DNA from: Lacinutrix venerupis
GTDB taxonomy: Bacteria; Bacteroidota; Bacteroidia; Flavobacteriales; Flavobacteriaceae
Direction of reading: 5' to 3'
DNA: 64,000 bases
Assembly: GCF_003663945.1 (NCBI RefSeq)
Contig: NZ_RCCH01000002.1
Location: 62,001 to 126,000, forward strand
Shown here: positions 52,344 through 61,842 of the stretch, one piece after another
Layout of the letters: each line of letters opens with the position of its first letter
Numbering within the stretch: the first letter of the stretch is position 1
Translations under genes and position numbers: made by a program
Notes under the pieces: generated by a model
What the model was told of the DNA's origin: nothing
The model's database searches: none
Seen by the model: the letters and a program-made list of their open reading frames with translations, nothing else

Positions 52344-53192
52344 TTAATTATGTTTTATTTCCTTTATTATTTCTAAAGCTAATTTGTGTTGCCTTCCTGT
52401 TACTATATTAAAATCGGATTTTAAATTATATATGCCGTTTAAAATACCTTCGTAAATACCAGCAATAATTGTTCCCATAAAATCGCCTAATTCCGTTTTT
52501 CTCTCTTTTGTATATGCCTCTACAGAGATTGAGTTAAATATAAGATTTGTTCCATAAACCTTATTAATATAATTAGCAAGTTCTGTTTGTGTAATTGCTT
52601 CGCCTACCAAGTTATAAATTTCATCATTGAGTTTATCATTTAAAAGCATATTAACATAAGCATAACTTAATTCTTTTCTACTTGTGTAACTACATTTTCC
52701 GTTTTGCGCACAATTTCTTATTTCTCCTTCTTTAATATAGTTTTCAATATACTCAATATCTGGTTCAATATAAATTCCATTTCTACCAATAGCCCAATTA
52801 AGTCCCGATTCTTGAATATCTTTTTCGGTTTGCCTATTACTCTGCACGATAGGACTAAATGCATTACCTTGCTCTGCACCTACTATACTTGTATAAACAA
52901 TCTTTTTTACTCCATTTAATTTAGCCGCTTCTATAACATTTCTATGTTGTTCTATTCGTTTTTCTGGCGCATCCATCCCAGAAACTAACAATACTGTGTC
53001 TACTCCAACTAAAGCATTATTAAACTGCTCTCGACTATTATAGTCTCCTTTTCTAATTTCTATTCCAAAGTGTTTTGCTTTTTCTGGAGTTCTGGCAATA
53101 CCAATAACATTCTCTTTACCTATTTCTTTTATTAATTGTGTGGCTATTGCAGATCCTAACTGCCCAGTTACCGATGTAATTGCTATTTTCAT
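52344..53192 (-). CDS. NmrA-like NAD(P)H-binding protein (QOR2-type SDR)
   Basis: A 282-residue atypical SDR. The N-terminal loop 'IAITSVTGQLGSAIATQLI' is the GxxGxxG NAD(P) site, 'GIARTPEKAKHFGIEIRKGDYNSREQF' follows as in NmrA/QOR2 proteins, and 'YTSIVGAEQGNAFSPIVQSNRQTEKDIQESGLNWAIGRNGIYIE' is family-typical. It is likely a quinone or aldehyde reductase, or a redox sensor. It is located 7 bases upstream of egtB and overlaps the small upstream gene by four bases, so it appears to be part of the egt transcript. Confidence 0.88.
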   Translation of the reverse strand: MKIAITSVTGQLGSAIATQLIKEIGKENVIGIARTPEKAKHFGIEIRKGDYNSREQFNNALVGVDTVLLVSGMDAPEKRIEQHRNVIEAAKLNGVKKIVYTSIVGAEQGNAFSPIVQSNRQTEKDIQESGLNWAIGRNGIYIEPDIEYIENYIKEGEIRNCAQNGKCSYTSRKELSYAYVNMLLNDKLNDEIYNLVGEAITQTELANYINKVYGTNLIFNSISVEAYTKERKTELGDFMGTIIAGIYEGILNGIYNLKSDFNIVTGRQHKLALEIIKEIKHN

Positions 53193-53386
53193 TTTTTTGA
53201 TTTTAATTCTTGTAACTCTTTCTCTAAATTTTCAGCTTTGATTTTAAATTTCTCCATAGCTTTTTTCATTTGACCCACTTTTTTAAAAGCTTCTTCATCT
53301 TGAATAGCGGTAAATGTTTCTTTTTCATCTTTTATTTTGTATTTCGCTTTTGCTCCACAAGTTGGGCATGTTCTTACATCTGACAT
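53189..53386 (-). CDS. Small CxxC and coiled-coil protein
   Basis: A 65-residue protein with one CxxC (MSDVRTCPTCGAKAKY, Cys7 and Cys10), like half of a zinc ribbon, followed by a charged coiled-coil helix (VGQMKKAMEKFKIKAENLEKELQELKSKK). It could bind zinc as a dimer. Family and function are unknown to me. It is the first gene of the operon that continues with the NmrA-like gene, egtB, egtD and the racemase-like gene, and it overlaps the next gene by four bases. Confidence 0.65.
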   Translation of the reverse strand: MSDVRTCPTCGAKAKYKIKDEKETFTAIQDEEAFKKVGQMKKAMEKFKIKAENLEKELQELKSKK

Positions 53387-53485
53387 GTTGTTAAGTTTTA
53401 AATTATAACAACAAAATTAAATTAGTAAGTAAATTATTTAAAGATGAATATGATAATAAAAATGGTAAATATCGAACCTTAAACT

Positions 53486-54741
53486 CTAAATATATTCTTT
53501 TTTAAAGCTATTTGGGGTAAATTTAGTATGCTTCTTAAAGTATTTTACAAAATTTGTAGGTTCTTGAAAACCGAGTTTATAAGCTAATTCTGTGCTTTTA
53601 ATTTCAGAATTAATTAGTAACCTTTTGGCTTCAAGTATAACAAAAGCATCTATAAATTGCTTTGCAGTAACATTTAATATTTCTTTACAAATTTCATTAA
53701 GATGCTTATATGTAATATTTAATTTTTTGGCATAAAAATCGGCATTTCTATTTGTACTAAAATTAGCTTCTAATAATGATTTGAAATTTAAAAAAATTAC
53801 AACTTTTCTTTCATACCTTAAGTGCAATGTTTCGTTTTGCTTTAAATGCTCTAACTTAGAAAATATAATAGCATGTAATGATTCGTATAGATTATTTTTA
53901 AAAGGTTCTAATGTACTTTCAAGTTCATGTTTAAATTCACTATTAGACAACACAACACCTCCTAAAAACGCACCTAATGCTGGACTTATACCAACAAATT
54001 CCATTAAAAATGAAATACCCAAAACAATTAACAGTGCTGCTGCAATAAGTAACTCTCTAACTCCAGTTTTTGCCACTTTTCTTAACATGGGCACTATTAA
54101 ATAACGACCTGCTATAATAATTAAAACTACAGATAGTATTATGGCTAAGGTTTGAAAACCCATAGGCAAACTTTCTAATAAACTGGTTTGTTCAGAATGA
54201 ATTTTTGAAGAATCACCATTCTCTGTATTAGCTAATAAAGGAATAAAACCAAGCATAAAAATTACAATGATATCTTGAAACAATAAAATGGAAAACGATG
54301 ATGACCCAAAGGTTGTTTCCATCATTCCTTTTTCCTTTATCGTTTGCAAAGCAATTGCGGTAGATGACAATGCAACAGCCATTGATATTACTAGGGACAC
54401 CTTCCAATCGAAACCTAATAAAGTAAACAAAATGTAGGATAACAACATAGTACCACCAACTTGAATACTTCCCATTCCAAGAATAGCTTTACGCATATTC
54501 CAGAAGTTTTTTGGCTCAATTTCTAATCCTATTAAAAACAACATAACAACTACGCCAAATTCTGCAAAATGTAAAATATCCTCACCTTCTTCTCCAATAA
54601 AACCTAAAATATATGGGCCTATTAAAACACCTGCAAGTAAATATCCTATAACAGAACTTAAGCCTAATCGCTTAGCTATAGATACACAAATAATAGCTCC
54701 TGCCAAAAAACTATTGCTTCAAAAAGTATACTTCCTGTCAT
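53486..54741 (-). pseudogene. Kef-type antiporter remnant fused to the C-terminal half of an AraC regulator
   Basis: The frame open from 54706 begins inside a KefB/KefC-type monovalent cation:proton antiporter: 'GLSSVIGYLLAGVLIGPYILGF', 'ALSSTAIALQTIKEKGMM', 'LLFQDIIVIFMLGFIPLL', 'FVGISPALGAFLGGVVLSNSEFKHELESTLEPFK' (to residue ~270). It then changes abruptly to AraC-type sequence ending in a double HTH ('DFYAKKLNITYKHLNEICKEILN...STELAYKLGFQEPTNFVKYFKKHTKFTPNSF'). The junction is near 53897. About half of the antiporter (last helices and the RCK/TrkA-N domain) and the AraC sensor domain are missing, as after a deletion. The natural start is at 54741 (MTGSILFEAIVF), one T lost in the six-T run near 54705-54710 breaks the frame. 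If translated, it would be a membrane-anchored AraC protein. Confidence 0.82.
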
Positions 54742-54744
54742 AGT

Positions 54745-55341
54745 TTATAAGCTATTTAATTGTGGAATATCGTTTATAAATGATTTGCTTTCGATATCTT
54801 TAAGCGATAAATTAGACTGTAAAACATCTATTAATTTTCCGTAGTAATTTTTATAATCATTTAAAGCTTGATCGCTTAAATTATGTGTTCCCATTACTGC
54901 AAAAGGTGGAAAATAATCCATACCTCACAAAATGGCAGTTTGTTCAAACGGTCTCAAAAATTGTCTTATTGTGAAACTGTTATAGCCTTCTGAGCAATAC
55001 ACTTCTTTAGAACCTCCTGTTGTTATAACATTTAAACAGGTTTTTTTATACAGAGCTTTACCTTTTGGACCATAAGCCCAATTAAACTCTAAAACCATAT
55101 CAATCCACTGTTTCATTAGTGGCGGACAGCTATACCAATAAAATGGATGATGCCAAATAATTATATCGTGATTATTTAATAACTCTTTTTCTGCATTTAC
55201 ATCAATATGAAAATCCGGATATTGTTCATACAAATCATGAATAGTCACATTTTCTTTGTCTTGAATATGATTAATTAAAGTTTGATTTACTCTAGATTTT
55301 TCGAATTTAGGATGTGCAAAAAGCACTAATATTTTTTTCAT
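54745..55341 (-). pseudogene. KefF/KefG-like NAD(P)H:quinone oxidoreductase with in-frame TGA
   Basis: The open part (55341-54925, 138 residues) is a flavodoxin-like quinone reductase: 'MKKILVLFAHPKFEKSRVNQTLI', 'DIIIWHHPFYWYSCPPLMKQWIDMVLEFNWAYGPKGKALYKK' and 'VITTGGSKEVYCSEGYNSFTIRQFLRPFEQTAIL'. After the TGA at 54925-54927 the same frame goes on with GMDYFPPFAVMGTHNLS...INDIPQLNSL and stops at 54745, so the intact protein had 198 residues. Relatives have Cys at the TGA position (AILCGM), one base away (TGT/TGC). Its natural partner is the Kef antiporter starting 3 bases later, also broken. Confidence 0.8.
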
Positions 55342-55417
55342 ATTATTAAAGTAGTTATAAATGAAAAAAATATTAACTCATTAAATTACAACTTTTATTA
55401 TTCAAGTTTGACGGTTG

Positions 55418-56038
55418 TTATGCTACTAAATTAAAAGCAATTTTAATACCTGTAATAATCATACCAGTACCAATAATTGCAATAATTAATCCCATAATTT
55501 TTCCTATTACAGAAATAACATTATTGCCCACAATTTTAACAATAAGATCGCTTAATCTAAACGTAAAATAAGTTAATAAACTCATTAAACCAAAGATAAG
55601 AATAACTAGAATTATATGTATAGTTTCTACATTTGCCACAAAATTCATAGCTGTAACAATGGTTCCTGGTCCTGCTAAGATAGGAATTGCTAAAGGCGAA
55701 ACTGCAATATTCTCATCGATATGAACATGCTTAAGACTCTTTACATTGGAACGTTTAGACTGAAGCATATCGAACCCTATAAAAAATATTAATATACCAC
55801 CTGTAATTTTAAAAGCTGGAATACTAATATTAAATAATTCGAAAATATATTTTCCTAATAGTACAAAAACTGCAACAATTACAAAGGCAATTATGTTTGA
55901 ACGTCTATTTATATCATGTTTTGTTTTCTTATCTGCACCTTCTGTTAACGATAAAAAAACCGTCATGTTTGATATTGGATTGGTTATGGCAAAAAAGGCT
56001 GTAAATACAGCAATTGAAAATGCAATTAAGTTATCCAT
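55418..56038 (-). CDS. MarC-family membrane protein (UPF0056)
   Basis: A 206-residue protein with six predicted membrane helices. 'AVFTAFFAITNPISNMTVFLSLTEGADKKTKHDINRRSNIIAF' is the MarC family start (N-P motif), with the repeated internal half 'SPLAIPILAGPGTIVTAMNF' (G-P-G-T-I) and the closing 'GKIMGLIIAIIGTGMIITGI'. The function is not established; the old link to multiple antibiotic resistance in E. coli was withdrawn, and some relatives were proposed as amino acid transporters. It appears monocistronic. Confidence 0.92.
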   Translation of the reverse strand: MDNLIAFSIAVFTAFFAITNPISNMTVFLSLTEGADKKTKHDINRRSNIIAFVIVAVFVLLGKYIFELFNISIPAFKITGGILIFFIGFDMLQSKRSNVKSLKHVHIDENIAVSPLAIPILAGPGTIVTAMNFVANVETIHIILVILIFGLMSLLTYFTFRLSDLIVKIVGNNVISVIGKIMGLIIAIIGTGMIITGIKIAFNLVA

Positions 56039-56114
56039 ACACTTAAGCTATTAATCATGAGAAATAAAATTTGAATAAATATACAACTCTATAAGTAGAT
56101 TTGTAAATATATTA

Positions 56115-57533
56115 TTATCTCCATCCTCCACCTAATGCTTCATATAAATCTACAACCGAAACTAATTGTTGCAGTTTACTATCTATAACATTAAGCTCTG
56201 CACTTAAAGCACTTTCTCTTGCTGTTAATAAGTCTAAGTAGTTTGCGTAACCGTTTTTAAGTAACTCGTTAGAATTGGCTTCGGCTGTACGTAAAGCTTC
56301 TACTTCATTTTTTCTAAACTCGAATTTCTTAACTTCAGACTCATAGCTAAAAAGTGCATTAGATACTTCTCCTCCTGCAACTAACAAGGTCTTTTTAAAT
56401 GTTAATAATGCCTGCTCTTGCTGTGCAATAGCAACTTCTTTTTGAGTTTTTAAAGCTCGCTGATTAAAAATTGGTTGTGTTATACCTCCAATTAAAGTAG
56501 CAAATAAAGAATTAGCATTTAATAATTTATCCAACTCTAAACTTTCTAATCCACCAGATGCTGTTAATTTTAATGAAGGATATAGACTACTTTTAGCTAC
56601 ATTTGTTAGCTCGAAAGATTGTATTAAATCATACTCGGCAGCCATAACATCTGGCCTATTACTTAACAACGTTGTAGGTACTCCAAGTACAAGTTCTTGT
56701 TCTATTTTTTGAATATCTAAACTACTTCTTTCAAAGTGTTGCGGTGTTTTACCTAATAATATACTTAGCGTATTTTCAGTTTTAAAAATAGCTGTTTCAA
56801 TATCTACTTGTAATGCTCTTGCACTATTGTATTGTGCTATATTTTGATCTACCGCAACTTGTGTAACTTGTCCTGCATCTTTTAATGCTTTAATAGTTGT
56901 AACTCCACTTTCTCTAGTTTGAATAGTCTGTTTTGTTATTTCTAATTGCGCATCTAAAGCTAATAAATTATAATAGGTATTAGCAATGCTAGAAATTAAT
57001 TGTGTTTTAACTGCCTGATGCCCAGCTACACTTTGTAAATATGCAGCTTGTGTTGCTCTTTTATTACTTCTTATCTTTCCCCAAACATCAGCTTCCCAAG
57101 ATAAGTTTGCTGTAATATCGTACGTATCAATTGCTCCATTAAATAGAGATCCAAATTGACTATTTTCTGACAGCTCTTGGTGTGTTGCATTTGCTCCAAC
57201 ACTAACAGATGGTAAATAACCTGCTTTACCTTGTTTTACATAAGCTTGGGCAGCTAAAATTTGCTGCAAAGCAATACGTACATCCATATTATTTTGTAAA
57301 CCTTCTTCTATATATTGTTGAAGATACTGGTCTGTAAATAATTTTTTCCAAGACACATCTGCAATAGATACGCTATCTGTTGGCAAATTATCGGTTCTGT
57401 AAAGTGCTTCGGTTTCAGTATTTAAATCTGGTCTCACATAATCTTGAGCTACAAAACAACTTTGCAATGTTAATGCTACAACTAGTATTAATGCACCTTT
57501 ACTTAAATTTCTATGTTTTATTATTGATTTCAT
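56115..57533 (-). CDS. RND efflux outer-membrane factor (TolC/OprM-like lipoprotein)
   Basis: Start placed at 57533 (MKSIIKHRNLSKGALILVVALTLQSC), which gives a proper lipoprotein signal with Cys26; the frame is open further upstream but that part would overlap the previous gene and has no signal features. The protein has two OEP repeats typical of NodT-type factors: 'SWEADVWGKIRSNKRATQAAYLQS...LISSIANTYYNLLALDAQLEIT', 'LGVPTTLLSNRPDVMAAEYDLI', 'LKNGYANYLDLLTARESAL' and the final 'LYEALGGGWR'. It forms the trimeric outer-membrane channel of the pump encoded upstream. Spacing to the pump gene stop is 4 bases. Confidence 0.93.
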   Translation of the reverse strand: MKSIIKHRNLSKGALILVVALTLQSCFVAQDYVRPDLNTETEALYRTDNLPTDSVSIADVSWKKLFTDQYLQQYIEEGLQNNMDVRIALQQILAAQAYVKQGKAGYLPSVSVGANATHQELSENSQFGSLFNGAIDTYDITANLSWEADVWGKIRSNKRATQAAYLQSVAGHQAVKTQLISSIANTYYNLLALDAQLEITKQTIQTRESGVTTIKALKDAGQVTQVAVDQNIAQYNSARALQVDIETAIFKTENTLSILLGKTPQHFERSSLDIQKIEQELVLGVPTTLLSNRPDVMAAEYDLIQSFELTNVAKSSLYPSLKLTASGGLESLELDKLLNANSLFATLIGGITQPIFNQRALKTQKEVAIAQQEQALLTFKKTLLVAGGEVSNALFSYESEVKKFEFRKNEVEALRTAEANSNELLKNGYANYLDLLTARESALSAELNVIDSKLQQLVSVVDLYEALGGGWR

Positions 57534-57537
57534 TGTT

Positions 57538-60500
57538 TTAATCTTCAATAGTTTGTACTGCTGGTTTACCTGAAACTTTTTCTTGTAACCATTGGAATAA
57601 TATAAATAAGATTGGAATAACAAATACTCCTAAAATAGTACCAATCAACATTCCTCCTGCTGCTCCTGTACCAATCGAGTTGTTTCCTTCTGACCCAACA
57701 CCTTTAGCTAATGCTAATGGCATTAATCCTAAAATAAACGCGAACGAGGTCATTAAAATTGGACGTAAACGCAATTTGGCTCCATGGATTGCTGCATCTA
57801 CAATACTTTCTCCATTTTTTCGTCTGGCTAATGCGAACTCGACAATAAGTATGGCATTTTTAGCCAATAGACCAATAAGCATGATTAAGGCAATTTGAAA
57901 ATATATGTTATTTTCTAATCCTAAAAACTTGGTACTTATATAGGCACCAAAGACACCAAATGGCAATGAAAATATTACTGCAAATGGTAGTAAATAACTT
58001 TCGTATTGTGCACTTAATAAGAAATATACAAACAGAATACTTAGTATAAATATAAACGTTGTTTGGTTTCCTGCATTTACTTCTTCACGTGTTAAACCAG
58101 AATATGCAACTGTATAATTACTTGGTAATTTTGCAACTTCTTCTTCAATAACTCTAATAGCATCACCTGTACTAAAACCTTCGTTTGTAGCACCAGAAAT
58201 CATGGTAGAATTAAATAAGTTAAAACGCGTTACCGATTGTGGTCCATACACACGTTCTAAGGTTACAAACTGTGTAATTGGCGTCATCTCGCCAGAATCC
58301 GTTCTTACATACATGCTATTTAAAGCATCTTTATCTGCTCTATCTTCTGGTAAAGCTTGAATGTACACTCTAAATTGTTTTCCAAATCTAGAAAAATCTG
58401 ATGCGTAAATTCCACCAATATAGCCTTGTAAAGTTGAAAATATACTACTTACAGACACGCCTTTTTCTTTAGCTAATGGTACATTAACTTCCATTTCATA
58501 CTGTGGATAGCTAGTACTAAAAGATGATGTTGCATATTTAATTTCTGGATGACTCATTAAAGCCATTGAAAAATCTTTATTAGCTTTATCTAGATCTGTA
58601 AACTCACCTCCAAACTTATCTAATAAGTTAATCTCAAAACCTGATGAGTTACCAAATCCTCGAATACTTGGAGGAGAAAAGAATATAATATTAGCATCTG
58701 GTATTCCTGCGGCTACACCAAATAATTTTCCTGTGATTGCTTGAGAAGATAATGAAGGATCTTCACGGTCTTCCCAATTATCAAGTTTTATAATACCAAA
58801 ACCAAAGTTTGTACCTGCTCCACTAATTAAACTTCTACCTTTAATAAAGTTAACAGCCTCTATACCTTCTATACCTTCTATTTGAGCGTATAATTTTCTT
58901 GCAACTGCATCTGTTCTATCTAATGATGCTCCTGGAGGTAATTCGATATTAGCAAACACAATTCCTCTATCTTCATCTGGCACAAAACCTGTTGGCGTTG
59001 TAGTTGAAGCCCAATAAATTCCGACAACAGCAATAATTAATAATAAAACCGATACAAATTTTCTTTTGTATAAAAACTGAAGTGATTTACCATATTTATT
59101 AACTGTAGCATTAAAACCACGATTGAATAATGTATAAAAACGTTTTAAGGGTCCTTTTCCTTTTAACTCTTCGTCTTCTTTATGTTCTTTTAATAATAAA
59201 GCACACAATGCTGGACTTAAAGTTAAGGCATTTACTGCCGAAATTAAAATGGCTATAATTAAGGTTACACCAAATTGCTCGTAAAATACTCCTGTTGGTC
59301 CTGTTACAAAAGTTACAGGAATAAATACTGCTGCCATAACTAATGTAATAGAAATAATGGCACCAGAGATTTCACTCATTGCTGTTATAGTTGCTTTTTT
59401 AGGGTTATGCTCACCATCATCCATTTTAGCATGGACGGCTTCTACAACAACAATAGCATCATCTACTACAATACCAATAGCCAGTACTAAGGCAAACAAT
59501 GTTAATAAGTTAATAGAATACCCAAAAACATTCAAGAAAAAGAAGGTACCAATAATAGATACTGGTACTGCAATTGCAGGAATTAATGTAGAACGGAAAT
59601 CTTGTAAGAATATAAATACTACTAAAAATACCAGTAAAAAGGCTTCTAATAAAGTGCTAATTACTTTATCTATGGAGGCATTTAAAAATAAACTTGTATC
59701 GTATGGTACAAAAATATCTAAACCTTCTGGAAGATCTGCTTTAACTTGTTCTAAAGTTGATTTTATGTTTTCAATAATTTCTTGTGCGTTAGAACCTTTA
59801 GTCTGGAAAATTCCCATAAAAACTGCTGGATGACCTTTACTCATGGCATTAGATGCGTAAGATTGTGCATCTAACTCGATGGTTGCAACATCTTTTAAAC
59901 GTAAAAACTCTCCGTTCCCTAAGGCTTTAATAACAATATCGCTGTATTGTGCTTCGTCTTTAAAACGACCACTATATGTTAGTGTGTATGAAAATGATTC
60001 TCCATTATTTTCTCCTAAAGATCCAGCTGCTGCTTCTAAGTTTTGCTCAGCTAAAGCTGCAGAAATATCTGAAGGTATTAAATTATAAGACGCTAATTTT
60101 TCTGGATTTAACCAAATACGCATTGCATAATCTTGTTGCGAGAATACACTAACATCTCCAACACCACTAATACGTTGCATTGCTGGAATAACGTTAATTT
60201 TTAAATAATTTTGAATGAAGGTTGCATCGTAATTTTCACTTTCAGAATACATGGAGATAAACATTAGCGCACTAGTTTCTTGCTTTTGCGTTACAACTCC
60301 TGTTTGTGTTACCTCTGATGGTAATAATGGTGTGGCTCTAGCTACACGGTTTTGAACATTTACAGCAGCAATATCTGCATCTGTTTCTTGATCAAAATAT
60401 ACTGTAATTTCGGCTGTACCAGTGTTTGATGCTGTAGAGGTAATATACGTCATACCTTCTACACCATTAATTTGCTCTTCGATTGGTACAATTACACTCT

Positions 60501-60675
60501 CTAAAACTGTTTCTGCATTCGCACCTGTGTAACTTGCTGTTACTTTAATTGTTGGCGGTGCAATATCTGGATATTCCTCTATTGGCAAGGTAGTTATACT
60601 AATAACACCTAGCATAACTATGATAATAGAGATTACTGTTGAAAGTACTGGTCTTTCAATAAATGTTTTTAACAT
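57538..60675 (-). CDS. RND multidrug efflux permease (AcrB/MexB-like, HAE-1)
   Basis: A 1045-residue inner-membrane pump with the HAE-1 layout: first helix 'ERPVLSTVISIIIVMLGVISI', 'LPIEEYPDIAPPTIKVTASYTGANAETV', two large periplasmic loops, and TM4 with the proton-relay Asp pair 'LALVLAIGIVVDDAIVVVEAVHAKM'. The second half has 'LSAQYESYLLPFAVIFSLPFGVFGAYI', 'IGLLAKNAILIVEFALARR' and 'RLRPILMTSFAFILGLMPLALA'. It drives proton-coupled export of hydrophobic compounds with the adaptor and outer-membrane factor encoded beside it. It is the third gene of a four-gene operon. Confidence 0.95.
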   Translation of the reverse strand: MLKTFIERPVLSTVISIIIVMLGVISITTLPIEEYPDIAPPTIKVTASYTGANAETVLESVIVPIEEQINGVEGMTYITSTASNTGTAEITVYFDQETDADIAAVNVQNRVARATPLLPSEVTQTGVVTQKQETSALMFISMYSESENYDATFIQNYLKINVIPAMQRISGVGDVSVFSQQDYAMRIWLNPEKLASYNLIPSDISAALAEQNLEAAAGSLGENNGESFSYTLTYSGRFKDEAQYSDIVIKALGNGEFLRLKDVATIELDAQSYASNAMSKGHPAVFMGIFQTKGSNAQEIIENIKSTLEQVKADLPEGLDIFVPYDTSLFLNASIDKVISTLLEAFLLVFLVVFIFLQDFRSTLIPAIAVPVSIIGTFFFLNVFGYSINLLTLFALVLAIGIVVDDAIVVVEAVHAKMDDGEHNPKKATITAMSEISGAIISITLVMAAVFIPVTFVTGPTGVFYEQFGVTLIIAILISAVNALTLSPALCALLLKEHKEDEELKGKGPLKRFYTLFNRGFNATVNKYGKSLQFLYKRKFVSVLLLIIAVVGIYWASTTTPTGFVPDEDRGIVFANIELPPGASLDRTDAVARKLYAQIEGIEGIEAVNFIKGRSLISGAGTNFGFGIIKLDNWEDREDPSLSSQAITGKLFGVAAGIPDANIIFFSPPSIRGFGNSSGFEINLLDKFGGEFTDLDKANKDFSMALMSHPEIKYATSSFSTSYPQYEMEVNVPLAKEKGVSVSSIFSTLQGYIGGIYASDFSRFGKQFRVYIQALPEDRADKDALNSMYVRTDSGEMTPITQFVTLERVYGPQSVTRFNLFNSTMISGATNEGFSTGDAIRVIEEEVAKLPSNYTVAYSGLTREEVNAGNQTTFIFILSILFVYFLLSAQYESYLLPFAVIFSLPFGVFGAYISTKFLGLENNIYFQIALIMLIGLLAKNAILIVEFALARRKNGESIVDAAIHGAKLRLRPILMTSFAFILGLMPLALAKGVGSEGNNSIGTGAAGGMLIGTILGVFVIPILFILFQWLQEKVSGKPAVQTIED

Positions 60676-60697
60676 GATATATATGTTTGGTGGTTAT

Positions 60698-61831
60698 TTA
60701 ATTTCTAAATAAAGTGGCAACTGGTTTAATTGCTTCTTCAAAAGAGGTCTCTTGAGGCGCAATGGCCATACCGCTTTTTAGTTTCCCAATACCAGAAACT
60801 ACAATTTTGTCGCTAGGTTTTAAACCAGACTCGACAACATATAAGTTATCTACTGTACCTTTAATTTTTAAAATTGAAGTTTCAACTTTATTATTTTCTC
60901 CTAACTTGTAAATCATAACATTACCTTGCTGCTCAAAAGTTGCAGTTTGTGGTACAACGATAGCGTCTTTATATTCAATTGGGAACTTAATTTTACCACT
61001 GTTTCCATTGGTTAAAATTTCGTTAGGATTTTTAAAGGCAGCTCTAATTTGAATCGTACCTGTACTTTGATTAATTTGTCCTGTACTAGTTTGAATACGT
61101 CCTTTTTCAGAATATTCTTTACCATTAGCTAAAACTAAAGTTAAGTCTGGTGAGTTTTTTATACGCTCTGCTTTGTTTTGACCTTCTGAGCGCTGTAAAT
61201 GATCTATATATTGTGCTTCGTTAAAACTAAAAAAGGCGTATACTTCGTCTATTTGACTAACTGTTGTTAATGGTATTGCATCATTTGGGCTAATTAAAGC
61301 ACCTTCTCTAAAATTAATGGCACCTACAAAACCATCTATTGGACTTTTAATTGTCGCATAACCAATATTTGCTGTTACACCACTATAATTAGCTTTTGCT
61401 TGAGCTAAATTAGCTTTAGCAGTTTCTAATTGTACTGGACTAATAATATTTTTTTCTACTAAAGGAATTAGTTTATCAACCTCAACTTGTGCTACATTTA
61501 CTTGTGCTTTTGCTGCGCCTGCATCTTGACTTAAAGATTGCGTTTCTAATTTAAAAAGCACTTGTCCTTTACGCACTTTTTGTCCTTCGTCTACATATAC
61601 TTTTTCTATATATCCAGAGGTTTTTGCTCTAACATCACTGTTTACTTTACCTTCTATAGTTGTTGGGTATTCTGTAAAACCAGTAACGGTTTTTGTTTCT
61701 AGCTGCGTAACAGGAAAAGGTGCAGGAGCAGCTGCTGTTGCTGCAGGCTGGGCTTTTTCGTTATTTCCACAACTTACAATAACTAAGAAAATACTTAGTA
61801 GTGATATGCTATTTAATATTCTATTTTTCAT
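60698..61831 (-). CDS. RND efflux periplasmic adaptor (AcrA-like lipoprotein)
   Basis: A 377-residue membrane-fusion protein (signal ending LVIVSC, Cys21). The lipoyl halves are 'VRAKTSGYIEKVYVDEGQKVRKGQVLFKLE' and 'YATIKSPIDGFVGAINFREGALISPND', separated by the coiled-coil hairpin ('QDAGAAKAQVNVAQVEVDKLIPLVEKNIISPVQLETAKANLAQAKANYSG'). The beta-barrel and membrane-proximal domains ('GTIQIRAAFKNPNEILTNGNSGKIKFP', 'VVPQTATFEQQGNVMIYKL') follow. It links pump and channel. It starts 11 bases after the regulator gene. Confidence 0.94.
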   Translation of the reverse strand: MKNRILNSISLLSIFLVIVSCGNNEKAQPAATAAAPAPFPVTQLETKTVTGFTEYPTTIEGKVNSDVRAKTSGYIEKVYVDEGQKVRKGQVLFKLETQSLSQDAGAAKAQVNVAQVEVDKLIPLVEKNIISPVQLETAKANLAQAKANYSGVTANIGYATIKSPIDGFVGAINFREGALISPNDAIPLTTVSQIDEVYAFFSFNEAQYIDHLQRSEGQNKAERIKNSPDLTLVLANGKEYSEKGRIQTSTGQINQSTGTIQIRAAFKNPNEILTNGNSGKIKFPIEYKDAIVVPQTATFEQQGNVMIYKLGENNKVETSILKIKGTVDNLYVVESGLKPSDKIVVSGIGKLKSGMAIAPQETSFEEAIKPVATLFRN

Positions 61832-61842
61832 TTTTTTTGGTT

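Noticed and set aside
54925-54927. TGA as selenocysteine or recoded Trp in the KefG-like gene (and 63489-63491 in the oxygenase)
   Set aside because: TGA is used as an ordinary stop in this window (for example at the end of trpC), I see no SECIS-like hairpin after either site, and the expected residues differ (Cys and Trp). Point mutations or errors are simpler.
57534-57623. Upstream extension of the outer-membrane efflux factor gene (start at 57623)
   Set aside because: The extra 30 codons overlap the end of the pump gene and lack signal-peptide features, whereas the start at 57533 gives a clean lipoprotein signal.
59357-59833. 158-codon plus-strand frame opposite the RND pump
   Set aside because: Antisense to a highly conserved pump region; no family features and no promoter-like signal.
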